Shown here in pieces: positions 1-7,447 of a stretch of DNA of 64,000 bases (positions within the stretch are counted from its first letter, which is position 1; each line of letters begins with the position of its first letter). The DNA comes from Clostridiales bacterium. Its GTDB lineage: Bacteria > Bacillota > Clostridia > Oscillospirales > Acutalibacteraceae. The position numbers and the translations under genes were made by a program. Below the pieces are notes generated by a model. It was not told the origin of the DNA. It was given only the letters and a program-made list of their open reading frames with translations, and ran no database searches. The stretch covers positions 124,001-188,000 of the forward strand of contig JAHZDE010000002.1 in the NCBI GenBank assembly GCA_019422525.1. Direction: 5' to 3'.

Positions 1-2
1 CT

Positions 3-101
3 GTGTGTTCGCAGGAAGTAAATTCAGCTGACAGCCATGTAGGAACTTGGGTTTCTTTGTGCCATCAATGGCTGGAAAGGCTGTTTGGTTTCCCTTATTA
101 A
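3..101 (+). CDS. Possible 3' end of an unidentified gene (partial)
   Basis: One plus frame is open from the window edge to a TAA at 99-101 and would encode about 32 residues, ending in a Trp/Phe-rich stretch (HQWLERLFGFPY). The gene would begin outside the window, so no family can be named. Neither other plus frame stays open for as long. The call rests only on this open frame and could be chance. Bases 102-233 hold no feature I can support. Confidence 0.3.
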   Translation: MCSQEVNSADSHVGTWVSLCHQWLERLFGFPY

Positions 102-233
102 GGAAGAGAATAGGAAATACGAATAAAAAAAGGAAATTTTGGGGGATTTCCTTTACATCCCTGTCGAATCATGTTATGCTTATTGTAATAGGATATTTTA
201 CATAAAAAGTAAGCAAAGACGGGGGGGTCTGTA

Positions 234-680
234 TTGAAAAAAGAGAAAGAGAAAAAAAGGAAACGCGATAAGGCAGTGGTTGCTGCCAAAGATACAGACG
301 AATCTCTTTCGACCTTTTCTATGGAACGCCCGCCTGTACCAGAGAAAGCTGTGACACCGGACAGCATGATGTATCTTCGTCAGGTATTGGACCAGTTGGG
401 AGGAAAATGGCGGCTTCAGGTTTTGTGGAGTTTGCGAGATGGAGAAGGGCTCCGATATGGCAGTATTAAAAGTTCCATTCCGGGGATTACCGATATGATG
501 CTGAGCCAGAGTTTGCGGGAGCTTTGCCAGACTGGATTGGTGGAACGCCGTCAGTTTCAGGAAATCCCTCCACGGGTAGAATATCGGATTCTACAGCAGG
601 GAAGCACTTTGCTTCCGGTAATTCGGTGGCTTATCGATTGGCAGAGAAACCGTATGGCGGAACAACCTCCACAGGGATAA
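234..680 (+). CDS. HxlR-family winged-helix transcriptional regulator
   Basis: This 148-residue protein has a basic, charged N-terminal extension of about 45 residues followed by a complete HxlR-type winged helix. The family signature GGKWRLQVLWSL lies near residue 56, the recognition helix region ITDMMLSQSLRELCQTGLV near 85-103, and the wing ends in EYRILQQG. HxlR proteins are small DNA-binding regulators, often responding to aldehydes, quinones or redox stress; the ligand here is unknown. The chosen start is TTG, preceded by a G-rich Shine-Dalgarno run at 221-227. An internal ATG at 321 would still keep the whole domain, so the extension is less certain than the domain. The gene is monocistronic and ends before an intrinsic terminator. 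Confidence 0.85.
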   Translation: MKKEKEKKRKRDKAVVAAKDTDESLSTFSMERPPVPEKAVTPDSMMYLRQVLDQLGGKWRLQVLWSLRDGEGLRYGSIKSSIPGITDMMLSQSLRELCQTGLVERRQFQEIPPRVEYRILQQGSTLLPVIRWLIDWQRNRMAEQPPQG

Positions 681-704
681 AATTGGATAAAGGAAGTTAA
701 AAAT

Positions 705-746
705 GCCGGGCCTGGATGGAAAGAAGAAGGCCCGACTTTTTATTTT
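705..746 (+). terminator. Intrinsic terminator after the HxlR gene
   Basis: CGGGCC (707-712) pairs with GGCCCG (729-734) around a 16-base loop, with one outer G-C pair across a mismatch. A T-rich run follows. The ATG at 716 lies inside this hairpin, which argues against it as the start of the next gene. Confidence 0.75.
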
Positions 747-781
747 TTAAAATAAAAAATTCAAGGCAGGGAGGGCAAAAG

Positions 782-1378
782 TTGTTTTCCGAAATATATG
801 AAGGAATGGATTTTCAGGATGAGAATTGGGAAGAAAAGAATCTTACCGGTGTGATTTTTTCGGGCTGCCGGTTTCATGGAGTTGTTATGACAGGAATGAC
901 AACTCAAAACTGTCAGTTTGTAGACTGTGATTTTTCTTTTGCAAGACTGGAAGGAAGCCGGCATTTACGGACTGCTTTTCTAAATTGCCGTTTTTATGGC
1001 GCCAGCCTATTTGGAGCAGAGCTGGTAGAATGTAAAGGGACTGGAAGCAGTTTTTCTGGTGCAGTACTGACAGGACTGACCATTTGCGAGGGAAATTATA
1101 TGTTTTCGGTTTGGGATAGAGCTTCGCTGCAAAAAATGGACTTGCATGGGTGCAATTTTGAGGGAGCCAATTTTGCGGGTGCTGATTTGGAAAAAGCCGA
1201 TTTGTCAGGTTGTAATCTTCGGCAGGCTGTGGTACAGGATGCAAACCTGAAAGAAGCGGATTTGAGAGGTACCAAGATTGAGGGGGTAGATTTGAAGAGT
1301 GCGAGAATGAAACGGACTAAAATCGATTTGGAACAGGCGGTATTGCTGGCAGAAAGCTTGGGAGCCGTTCTGGAGTAG
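782..1378 (+). CDS. Pentapeptide-repeat protein
   Basis: The product, about 198 residues, is largely built of A(D/N)LXX-type pentapeptide repeats. They are degenerate in the first half (CRFHGV, CDFSFAR, CRFYGASL) and regular in the second (ANFAGADLEKADLSGCNL, ANLKEADLRGTKIEGVDL). Such repeats fold into a right-handed quadrilateral beta helix. Some members mimic DNA and bind gyrase, but most have no known role, and nothing here points to gyrase. I chose TTG at 782 because GGGAGG at 769-774 sits seven bases upstream. The in-frame ATG at 716 falls inside the preceding terminator. No signal peptide or membrane segment is seen, so it is probably cytosolic. Confidence 0.8.
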   Translation: MFSEIYEGMDFQDENWEEKNLTGVIFSGCRFHGVVMTGMTTQNCQFVDCDFSFARLEGSRHLRTAFLNCRFYGASLFGAELVECKGTGSSFSGAVLTGLTICEGNYMFSVWDRASLQKMDLHGCNFEGANFAGADLEKADLSGCNLRQAVVQDANLKEADLRGTKIEGVDLKSARMKRTKIDLEQAVLLAESLGAVLE

Positions 1379-1400
1379 AGAATTTATAAAGATATCAAGG

Positions 1401-1433
1401 ATGCTGGCGGGTTCGTCAGCATTTTTTGTTTTA
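1401..1433 (+). terminator. Intrinsic terminator after the pentapeptide gene
   Basis: ATGCTGGCG pairs with CGTCAGCAT (one G-T wobble) around a GGTT loop at 1401-1422 and is followed by a T-rich run to 1433. Confidence 0.85.
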
Positions 1434-1464
1434 TATCTTTGGGTAAAGCAAAAAATCCCTATGA

Positions 1465-1480
1465 AAAATATATATTGTAT
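1465..1480. promoter_or_regulatory. NrdR-box-like operator, distal copy
   Basis: The 16 bases AAAATATATATTGTAT match 13 of 16 positions of the palindromic NrdR box (ACACTATATATTGTGT form). NrdR is the ATP/dATP-sensing repressor of ribonucleotide reductase genes. The box centre lies 42 bp, about four helical turns, from a second copy at 1507-1522. Confidence 0.6.
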
Positions 1481-1506
1481 ACAGAGTGTATATTTTCGCA
1501 TTTTTT

Positions 1507-1522
1507 GCACAATATATAGATG
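1507..1522. promoter_or_regulatory. NrdR-box-like operator, proximal copy
   Basis: GCACAATATATAGATG matches 12 of 16 positions of the NrdR box (ACACAATATATAGTGT form), with the core CACAATATATAG intact. It lies 17 bp upstream of the -35 hexamer of the nrdD promoter. Paired boxes on the same helix face are the usual NrdR arrangement. Confidence 0.65.
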
Positions 1523-1539
1523 ACGAATCGGATTCTTTC

Positions 1540-1568
1540 TTGACATCAGAGGGCGGGGGAAGTACAAT
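1540..1568 (+). promoter_or_regulatory. Sigma-A promoter of nrdD
   Basis: A consensus TTGACA at 1540-1545, a 17-bp spacer and TACAAT at 1563-1568 give a near-ideal vegetative promoter, about 60 bp upstream of the nrdD start codon. Confidence 0.8.
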
Positions 1569-1628
1569 AGTAATATTCACGCCCACTCCTGTTGGGCGAA
1601 TTTCACATAGAAAGGCCGGAGCCGAGTT

Positions 1629-3791
1629 ATGGAACCACAAATCCGCAAGCGCAATGGCGAACTGGTGCCCTTTGACGCTGCCAAAATCCGCAGCGCTGTT
1701 TTTAAAGCGAATATACGTCTGACACAGGAACCTCTTTCTCCCAAACAGCTGGATGAATTGACCCAGCAGGTTTCCCAGCGGGCATTGGAAGAAAATTCGA
1801 TTCCTACGGTTGAGCAAGTGCAGGATCTGGTAGAAGAAATGTTAATTTCTCACGGCTATGCCCAGACTGCCAAAGCTTATATTTTATATCGGGATGAGCA
1901 CAGAAAGGCGCGGGAGTTTGACCCGCAACTGATGAAAACGTATGAGAACCTGACCTTCCGTTTGAACCGTGATGAGCAGGAGTATAGGGGTATCAATGAA
2001 GATACCGCTATGGGAACGATGCTGGAATACGGCTCTGAAGGGGCCAAGGTGTATTATGACGCCAATGTCATCCCGCCGGAGGTTTCCAAAGCCCATCGAG
2101 AGGGAGACATCCATATTCATGATAAAGATTTTTATGCTCTGACGGAAACCAGCTGCCAGATTGACCCGGTAACCCTGTTTCATGGAGGTTTTTCTACCGG
2201 ACATGGATATTTGCGGGAACCCAACGATATTCGCAGCTATACGGCTTTGGCTTGTATTGCCATTCAGGCCAATCAAAATGAGATGCATGAAAGCCAGGGA
2301 ATTCCCAACTTTGACTATGCTATGGCTCCGGGTATTGATAAAACCTATCGCAAGGCCTATTTTGCTGCAATCGCACAGTACCTGCAAATTCTTCTTGGCT
2401 TTGGACATAAAGATGCCATTGCTTTGGTAGAAGAGATGAAACGTCAATTGGGAAAAGATGTGGCCCTGTATGATACCAAGAACTATGGTGAAAAAATGGT
2501 AGCCTGGATGCCTGCGCATCAGGCAGAAAATGGATTTCAGCCGGTTTCACCGGAAGAGGCACGGGCAGCACATAACTATGCCGTCAAAAAAGCCGAAACG
2601 GAGACGGATGAGGCCTGTTGGCAGGCAATGGAAGCGTTGATTCATAATTTGAATACGATGAATTCCCGTGCAGGCGCGCAGGTGCCCTATAGTTCTTTGA
2701 ATTATGGTACGGATACAACCCCTCAGGGGCGGATGGTGATTCGCAATTTGCTGCGTGCTACCAAGGCAGGCTTGGGAGATGGCGGAATGCCTATTTTCCC
2801 GGTTCATATCTTTAAGATAAAAGAAGGGGTCAATCTAAATCCCGGAGATCTGAATTACGATTTGTTCCAGATGGCCATTCAGGTAGCCTGCCAGCGGGTT
2901 TCTCTTCATTTTTCCTTCTTGGATGCGCCGTTTAACCTGCGCTGGTATCGTCCCGGCGACTATCGCAGCGAAACGGCCTATCAGGGAAATAATATTCGTG
3001 TGATGGAGAACGTGGCGGAGCCTTCCTGTGTAACGTCCTGCGGAAGAGGCAATCTGAGCTTTACATCTATTAACCTTCCTCGGATAGCGCTGGAATCGGG
3101 TAGGGATTTTGAGAAATTCCTAAAAATTTTGGACAGCCGATTGGAATTAACGGCTCGGCAGCTTCGTCAGCGTATGGAAATTCAGGGCAGAAGACGTGCC
3201 TATAACTATCCTTTCCTAATGGGACAGGGGGTATGGATTGATTCTGATTCGCTGTATCGGGATGATGCGGTTGAAAAGGTCCTGCGGCAGGGCACCTTGA
3301 GTATAGGCTTTGTGGGGCTGGCAGAAGCTTTGCAGGTTCTTACCGGTCATCATCATGGACAATCCGCAGACAGTCAGCGGTTGGGATTGGAAATCATTGG
3401 ACGTATGGCGAAATTTACCGAGAAAAAATCTCAGGAAACAAAGCTGAACTGGAATTTGATTGCCACTCCTAATAAGGGAACTGCTATGCGGTTTGCCCGT
3501 CTGGACAGAAAAAAGTTTGGAGAGATTCCTGGGATTACCGATAAAGAAAAGTATACTGAGTCCTTTTTAATCCCGGAAGATGGCTCTGTCAATGTTTACG
3601 AGAGAATTTGTCTGGAAGCGCCTTATCATGCTCTGACTTTGGGAGGCCATTTGTGCCGTGCAGAGTTGGACAGCAGTGAGCCGGAGAAGGAACTGGAAAA
3701 GGTACTTCACGCGATGAAAGAGGCGGGAATTGGATATGCATTGGCAGGCCCCCGGTCGATTTATCAGTCTGCCGCCGGTCAAACATTGTGA
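1629..3791 (+). CDS. nrdD: Class III ribonucleotide reductase NrdD homologue lacking both radical sites
   Basis: Class III enzymes reduce ribonucleoside triphosphates in anaerobes using a glycyl radical made by NrdG and a thiyl-radical cysteine. This 720-residue protein has an N-terminal ATP cone (about 1-90, IRKRNGELVPFDAAKIRSAV). It also has many class III landmarks: HIHDKDFYALTETSCQIDP, GGFSTGHGYLREPNDI, SLNYGTDTTPQGRMVIRNL, FSFLDAPFNLRWYRPGDY and GRGNLSFTSINLPRIAL. Two features are wrong for an active enzyme. The conserved MGCR stretch with the thiyl cysteine reads QGNN at residues 452-455. The chain also stops after MKEAGIGY, where the four-cysteine zinc site and glycyl-radical loop normally follow. 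The conserved NGET-PIFP stretch reads DGGMPIFP. The codons around QGNN show no frameshift. The gene is followed at once by nrdG. It may be a regulatory or inactive paralogue, or a decaying gene. Confidence 0.85.
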   Translation: MEPQIRKRNGELVPFDAAKIRSAVFKANIRLTQEPLSPKQLDELTQQVSQRALEENSIPTVEQVQDLVEEMLISHGYAQTAKAYILYRDEHRKAREFDPQLMKTYENLTFRLNRDEQEYRGINEDTAMGTMLEYGSEGAKVYYDANVIPPEVSKAHREGDIHIHDKDFYALTETSCQIDPVTLFHGGFSTGHGYLREPNDIRSYTALACIAIQANQNEMHESQGIPNFDYAMAPGIDKTYRKAYFAAIAQYLQILLGFGHKDAIALVEEMKRQLGKDVALYDTKNYGEKMVAWMPAHQAENGFQPVSPEEARAAHNYAVKKAETETDEACWQAMEALIHNLNTMNSRAGAQVPYSSLNYGTDTTPQGRMVIRNLLRATKAGLGDGGMPIFPVHIFKIKEGVNLNPGDLNYDLFQMAIQVACQRVSLHFSFLDAPFNLRWYRPGDYRSETAYQGNNIRVMENVAEPSCVTSCGRGNLSFTSINLPRIALESGRDFEKFLKILDSRLELTARQLRQRMEIQGRRRAYNYPFLMGQGVWIDSDSLYRDDAVEKVLRQGTLSIGFVGLAEALQVLTGHHHGQSADSQRLGLEIIGRMAKFTEKKSQETKLNWNLIATPNKGTAMRFARLDRKKFGEIPGITDKEKYTESFLIPEDGSVNVYERICLEAPYHALTLGGHLCRAELDSSEPEKELEKVLHAMKEAGIGYALAGPRSIYQSAAGQTL

Positions 3792-3809
3792 TAGTGGGGG
3801 GTGAACAGA

Positions 3810-4316
3810 ATGGAAAATAGTTTGCGGCTGTTTGGTATTGTGGAAGAATCCGTAGTGGATGGCCCGGGATTTCGCTATACGGTTTTTGTACAGGGCTGTC
3901 CTCATGGCTGCCCCGGCTGCCATAATCCCGGTTCCCATGATTTTAATGGTGGTACGGTGAGGGATATCGATTCTATTTTTGAGGAAATCTGTACGAACCC
4001 ATTGCTTCGAGGGGTAACCTTTAGTGGAGGAGAGCCTTTTTGTCAGCCGGGCCCTCTGGCAAAGCTGGCGGAAATGGTTCATAGCCGGGGCTTGGATGTG
4101 ATGGTATATTCCGGATGGACACTGGAAGAGTTGTGGGCAATGGACAATCCCGAGGTGCAGGCACTGCTGGAGCAAGCAGATTATTTGGTAGATGGCCCGT
4201 TCTTACTGGAACAGCGGGACATAGATTTGAATTTTAGAGGCAGTGCTAATCAGCGAGTACTGGATATGAAAAAAACCCGCGAAGCAGGCACCCCGGTATG
4301 GGCAGATTTTGCTTGA
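3810..4316 (+). CDS. nrdG: Anaerobic ribonucleotide reductase activating protein NrdG (radical SAM)
   Basis: NrdG uses a [4Fe-4S] cluster and S-adenosylmethionine to create the glycyl radical on NrdD. The 168-residue protein has the cluster motif CPHGCPGC (C-x3-C-x2-C) near residue 30, preceded by the typical DGPGFRYTVFVQGC lead-in, and the SAM-binding TFSGGEPF near 74. Length and motif order are normal for NrdG, so this partner looks active although the adjacent NrdD does not. ATG at 3810 is preferred because the G-rich Shine-Dalgarno run at 3795-3803 is spaced for it. GTG at 3801 lies within that run. The gene is co-transcribed with nrdD across an 18-bp gap. Confidence 0.93.
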   Translation: MENSLRLFGIVEESVVDGPGFRYTVFVQGCPHGCPGCHNPGSHDFNGGTVRDIDSIFEEICTNPLLRGVTFSGGEPFCQPGPLAKLAEMVHSRGLDVMVYSGWTLEELWAMDNPEVQALLEQADYLVDGPFLLEQRDIDLNFRGSANQRVLDMKKTREAGTPVWADFA

Positions 4317-4331
4317 TTGATAATGCATAAT

Positions 4332-4371
4332 AAAAAGGCCGAACCAATTTTTAAACCGGTTCGGCCTTTTT
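4332..4371. terminator. Bidirectional terminator between nrdG and the lipoprotein gene
   Basis: A perfect 14-bp inverted repeat, AAAAAGGCCGAACC (4332-4345) with GGTTCGGCCTTTTT (4358-4371), has A/T runs on both sides. It serves the convergent genes on either flank. Confidence 0.9.
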
Positions 4372-4392
4372 GATTTGAATTGTGTTAAAAAA

Positions 4393-4812
4393 TTACGACT
4401 CCGGATAAGTAAAGGAAACCAGAAGTTTATCAGCACTGTCATAGTATTCCATTGATACCGAAACATCTGCATCTTCACCAATATAATCCACCAGTTCGTC
4501 ATAAACGGTCTTGAGTAATTCCGTCATAGTAGAAGAAGATGCTTCCATGTAGTCCTTGTAAAGAGATGCTTCTTCATCGGAAAATTCCTGCTGCAAGTGG
4601 TAGACATAGACCAGTTTGTTTCCCTCTGCTTCGAAGTCGATGTCGATACCCTGTCCGTCTAAACTGCTTCTAACATCTTCAGCTTCCTGCTGGAAAACAT
4701 CGGATTTGATAAAATCTTCCACTGTCAGGGGTTCCATATTGCAGGAGACAAAAGAAATGGATAAAACTATTGCAACGAGAAGAGCCAGTATTGCCGAAAA
4801 ACGCTTTTTCAT
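4393..4812 (-). CDS. Small lipoprotein, resembles DUF4854-type proteins
   Basis: The 139-residue product begins with a basic MKKR, a hydrophobic stretch and a lipobox-like SFVSC with the cysteine near residue 24, so it is probably a membrane-anchored lipoprotein facing outward. The mature part is acidic and helical, with the stretch EAEGNKLVYVYHLQQEFSDEE. This resembles the small secreted DUF4854 proteins of Clostridia, whose role is unknown. I chose the ATG at 4812 because AAGGAG (minus strand, 4827-4822) lies nine bases upstream. An ATG at 4833 has no such site. The gene stands alone, with a candidate promoter and an inverted repeat upstream. Confidence 0.7.
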   Translation of the reverse strand: MKKRFSAILALLVAIVLSISFVSCNMEPLTVEDFIKSDVFQQEAEDVRSSLDGQGIDIDFEAEGNKLVYVYHLQQEFSDEEASLYKDYMEASSSTMTELLKTVYDELVDYIGEDADVSVSMEYYDSADKLLVSFTYPES

Positions 4813-4840
4813 GTGATATTTCTCCTTTTTCAAATCGAGT

Positions 4841-4898
4841 TTGTCAAAATCAACTGCAATAGATAAGCAAATTTACAAAAAGAAACTGATTTTGACAA
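4841..4898. repeat. 12-bp perfect inverted repeat upstream of the lipoprotein gene
   Basis: TTGTCAAAATCA (4841-4852) is the exact reverse complement of TGATTTTGACAA (4887-4898), with 34 bp between the arms. One arm overlaps the candidate -35 element of the lipoprotein promoter and the other lies just past its start site, so it could be a repressor operator. No regulator is identified. Confidence 0.55.
4870..4898 (-). promoter_or_regulatory. Candidate promoter of the lipoprotein gene
   Basis: Read on the minus strand, TTGTCA (4898-4893), a 17-bp spacer and TAAATT (4875-4870) resemble a sigma-A promoter with a weak -10 element. Confidence 0.45.
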
Positions 4899-5070
4899 GG
4901 ATATTGTATCATATTATGGAAGATAATTGCAATAAGTTTTGGATAATTTGTCGGATTGGTTTAATAAGGACATAGAATTCCCCTGAAATAGAATATGATT
5001 TTGTGAATATCCTTCCACCTTTTGCAGATACTACCAGGGAAATATCCTGCAATAAACGGAGGAATAAAAT

Positions 5071-5616
5071 ATGAAAGCAACTGGAATTGTCAGACGAATC
5101 GACGATTTAGGCCGTGTGGTTATCCCAAAAGAAATCAGACGGACGCTCCGTATTCGGGAGGGCGACCCGCTGGAAATTTACACCGATACCCAAGGCGGCG
5201 TGATTTTTAAAAAATATTCCCCGGTGGGAGAGCTATCTTCCACAGCGGGAAGATGTGCGGAAGTGTTGAGCCAGATTTCCGGCAGCCCTTCGGTCATTTG
5301 TGACGGCGACCATGTAGTAGCGGCGGCGGGAATTCCCAAACGGGAAGTATTGGAAAGAAGAATTTCTGCTGATATGGAACAGTATCTTCAAAACCGCAAA
5401 AATTTTATTTGGAGCCGTGACAGCCGTAAATTTTTACCTTTGGAAGGGGTACCGCGTACTGCATCTGTTATGTATCCAATTTTGGCATGTGGAGATGTAC
5501 TGGGTGCCGTTGCTATTTTAGATACAGAAGGACAGACATCAGAACCCGGTGAAACCAAAGTGAAATTAACACAAGCAACAGCCGCGTTTCTGGCCAGCCA
5601 TATGGAAGAGCCATAA
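5071..5616 (+). CDS. spoVT: Stage V sporulation protein T (AbrB-type regulator)
   Basis: SpoVT is a DNA-binding regulator of late forespore genes. Residues 1-50 form a swapped-hairpin AbrB domain with the family signature MKATGIVRRIDDLGRVVIPK and the stretch REGDPLEIY. The remaining 130 residues match the GAF-like C-terminal sensor domain, which separates SpoVT from short AbrB proteins. The length of 181 residues is normal. A good site, GGAGG at 5059-5063, precedes the ATG by seven bases. Its presence suggests that the organism, or a recent ancestor, forms spores. No clear terminator is seen before the rimP promoter. Confidence 0.9.
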   Translation: MKATGIVRRIDDLGRVVIPKEIRRTLRIREGDPLEIYTDTQGGVIFKKYSPVGELSSTAGRCAEVLSQISGSPSVICDGDHVVAAAGIPKREVLERRISADMEQYLQNRKNFIWSRDSRKFLPLEGVPRTASVMYPILACGDVLGAVAILDTEGQTSEPGETKVKLTQATAAFLASHMEEP

Positions 5617-5674
5617 CCGTGAGAAAAGCTGGCTTTTTTGCGGAGAAATGCCCCTTTTTCGGCGGTTTGCACTC

Positions 5675-5703
5675 TTGCAATAGAGGGCTTGTTGTGATAC
5701 AAT
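5675..5703 (+). promoter_or_regulatory. Promoter of the rimP-nusA-infB operon
   Basis: TTGCAA (5675-5680), 17 bp and TACAAT (5698-5703) form a plausible sigma-A promoter about 70 bp upstream of rimP. Confidence 0.6.
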
Positions 5704-5770
5704 ATTGAAAAGTATAGGATGAGGATAAAAGAGTGGGGCGACCCGCTCTTTTGTTTGTATTATGAGGTGA

Positions 5771-6295
5771 ATGAAATTGGCAGGAAGCAAAAAGTCAAAA
5801 GGAGGGCGGCCAGGCAACACGGCCGCTGCCGTGTGGAAGCTTGCGCAGCCCATTGCCGAGAGCCTTGGTCTCACCATTTGGGATGTCCGGTTCGTGAAGG
5901 AAGGTGCGCTTTGGTATCTGCGTATTTTTATTGACAAGCCAGAAGGTGTGGGCATTGAAGACTGTGAAGCTATGAGCCGAGCAGTGAACGGCCCCTTGGA
6001 TGAGCTGGATCCCATCGACCAGAGTTATTGTCTGGAAGTAAGCTCTCCTGGCATTAACCGGGAGTTGATTCGTCCGGAGCATTTTGAAACATTCATGGAT
6101 TGCTTTGTTATTGTAAAGCTCATCCGCCCTCTGGAGGATGGAAGCCGTGAAGTAGGAGGAATCCTGCGCAGCTATCAGGAGGATGGTAGTATAGTTCTCC
6201 AGACTGGAGAAGAAGAAACAGACACAATATCCATTACCGCAAAAGAACGGGTTTCAGTTCGGGTGATGGAGGACGACTTTTTGGAGGATGAGTGA
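5771..6295 (+). CDS. rimP: Ribosome maturation factor RimP
   Basis: RimP assists assembly of the 30S subunit. The 174-residue protein shows an N-terminal domain with LAQPIAESLGLTIWDVRFVKEG, the conserved LRIFIDKPEGVGIEDCEAMSRAV and the CLEVSSPGINREL motif near residues 85-97. A C-terminal SH3-like domain follows. It is the first gene of the nusA operon, its usual place in Firmicutes. GAGGTGA immediately precedes the ATG at 5771. By spacing, TTG at 5777 (two residues shorter) may be the true start. Its stop lies just upstream of nusA, whose Shine-Dalgarno sequence is inside rimP. Confidence 0.93.
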   Translation: MKLAGSKKSKGGRPGNTAAAVWKLAQPIAESLGLTIWDVRFVKEGALWYLRIFIDKPEGVGIEDCEAMSRAVNGPLDELDPIDQSYCLEVSSPGINRELIRPEHFETFMDCFVIVKLIRPLEDGSREVGGILRSYQEDGSIVLQTGEEETDTISITAKERVSVRVMEDDFLEDE

Positions 6296-6297
6296 TA

Positions 6298-7398
6298 ATG
6301 GCCAACAGAACAAAGAAAACAAACAAAAAAGGCGAGGCGCCGGAAACAAATGAGGTATTGGATGCGCTGTACACGCTGCAAGAAGAAAGAGGCATCCCGG
6401 TAGACTTTATGCTGGATAAAATCCGCAAAGCTATTATTACCGCCTGCAAAAACAGTTATGGTAATGAGAATGTTATTATCAATATAGATAAAGAGTCCGG
6501 AAAATTTGAAGTGTATTTGAAGAAAACTGTAGTGGAAGAAGTTGTAGACCCCGGAAACGAAGTTTCTCTGGAAAGAGCCCGCAAGATTTCCCCTACCATT
6601 GAAATTGGCGGCGCAGTAGGAACACGATTGGATACCAAACAGTTTGGCCGTATTGCTGCACAGACCGCCCGGAATATTATCCGACAGGGCATTCGTGATG
6701 GTGAGCGGGGACAAATGATGCAGGAGTTCCAGAACAAACATCAGGAATTGGTGAGTGCACAGGTGGAACGTATTGACCCCCAGACCGGTGCGGCTACCCT
6801 TCGAATTGGAAAGGCAGAGGCGGTTTTGCCTCACAGCGAGCAGGTAGGGGATGAAAACCTGAAGGAAGGCGACCACATTAAGGTATATGTGGTGGATGTA
6901 AAAGAAACTGAGAGAGGCCCCAGAGCTATCATTTCCCGTACGCATCCGGATTTGGTTAAGCGGTTGTTTGAGACGGAAGTACCGGAAATTTATAATGGTA
7001 TTGTGGAAATTAAGGCTGTCTCCCGAGAAGCCGGTTCCCGTACGAAACTGGCAGTTATCAGCCATAACCCGGACGTGGATGCTGTAGGCGCTTGCATTGG
7101 TACCAGAGGCGCCCGCGTCAGCAGCATTGTCAACGAGCTGGGCGGCGAAAAAATTGATATTGTAGAATACAGCGAGGACCCGGCCAAGTTTATCGCTTCG
7201 GCATTGTCTCCGGCAGAAGTGATTTCTGTGGATTTGGCCGAAGATGGCAGCCATGCTTGCCGTGTAACAGTACCGGACAGTCAGCTTTCTCTGGCCATTG
7301 GCAACAAAGGACAGAATGCACGTTTGGCTGCCAGACTGACCGGCTGGAAGATTGATATTAAGCCGGAAAGCGGTTTTTATGGAGAAGAAGAGGCCTGA
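6298..7398 (+). CDS. nusA: Transcription termination/antitermination factor NusA
   Basis: NusA binds RNA polymerase and nascent RNA to control pausing, termination and antitermination. The 366-residue protein has the N-terminal polymerase-binding domain, with EVLDALYTLQEERGIPVDFML near residue 16. It is followed by an S1 domain (about 130-200) and two KH domains containing DAVGACIGTRGARVSSIVNEL and SLAIGNKGQNARLAARLTGW. There are no C-terminal acidic repeats, as is normal for Firmicutes. ATG at 6298 fits GGAGG at 6283-6287; GTG at 6292 is too close. Its start lies three bases after the rimP stop. Confidence 0.96.
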   Translation: MANRTKKTNKKGEAPETNEVLDALYTLQEERGIPVDFMLDKIRKAIITACKNSYGNENVIINIDKESGKFEVYLKKTVVEEVVDPGNEVSLERARKISPTIEIGGAVGTRLDTKQFGRIAAQTARNIIRQGIRDGERGQMMQEFQNKHQELVSAQVERIDPQTGAATLRIGKAEAVLPHSEQVGDENLKEGDHIKVYVVDVKETERGPRAIISRTHPDLVKRLFETEVPEIYNGIVEIKAVSREAGSRTKLAVISHNPDVDAVGACIGTRGARVSSIVNELGGEKIDIVEYSEDPAKFIASALSPAEVISVDLAEDGSHACRVTVPDSQLSLAIGNKGQNARLAARLTGWKIDIKPESGFYGEEEA

Positions 7399-7447
7399 TA
7401 AGCCTTTTGAATAAAAGAAAGCCTAACAGGGAAAAAGGAGGATGCTT

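Noticed and set aside
716..781. N-terminal extension of the pentapeptide protein to the ATG at 716
   Set aside because: That ATG is inside the preceding terminator stem-loop; TTG at 782 has a proper ribosome site.
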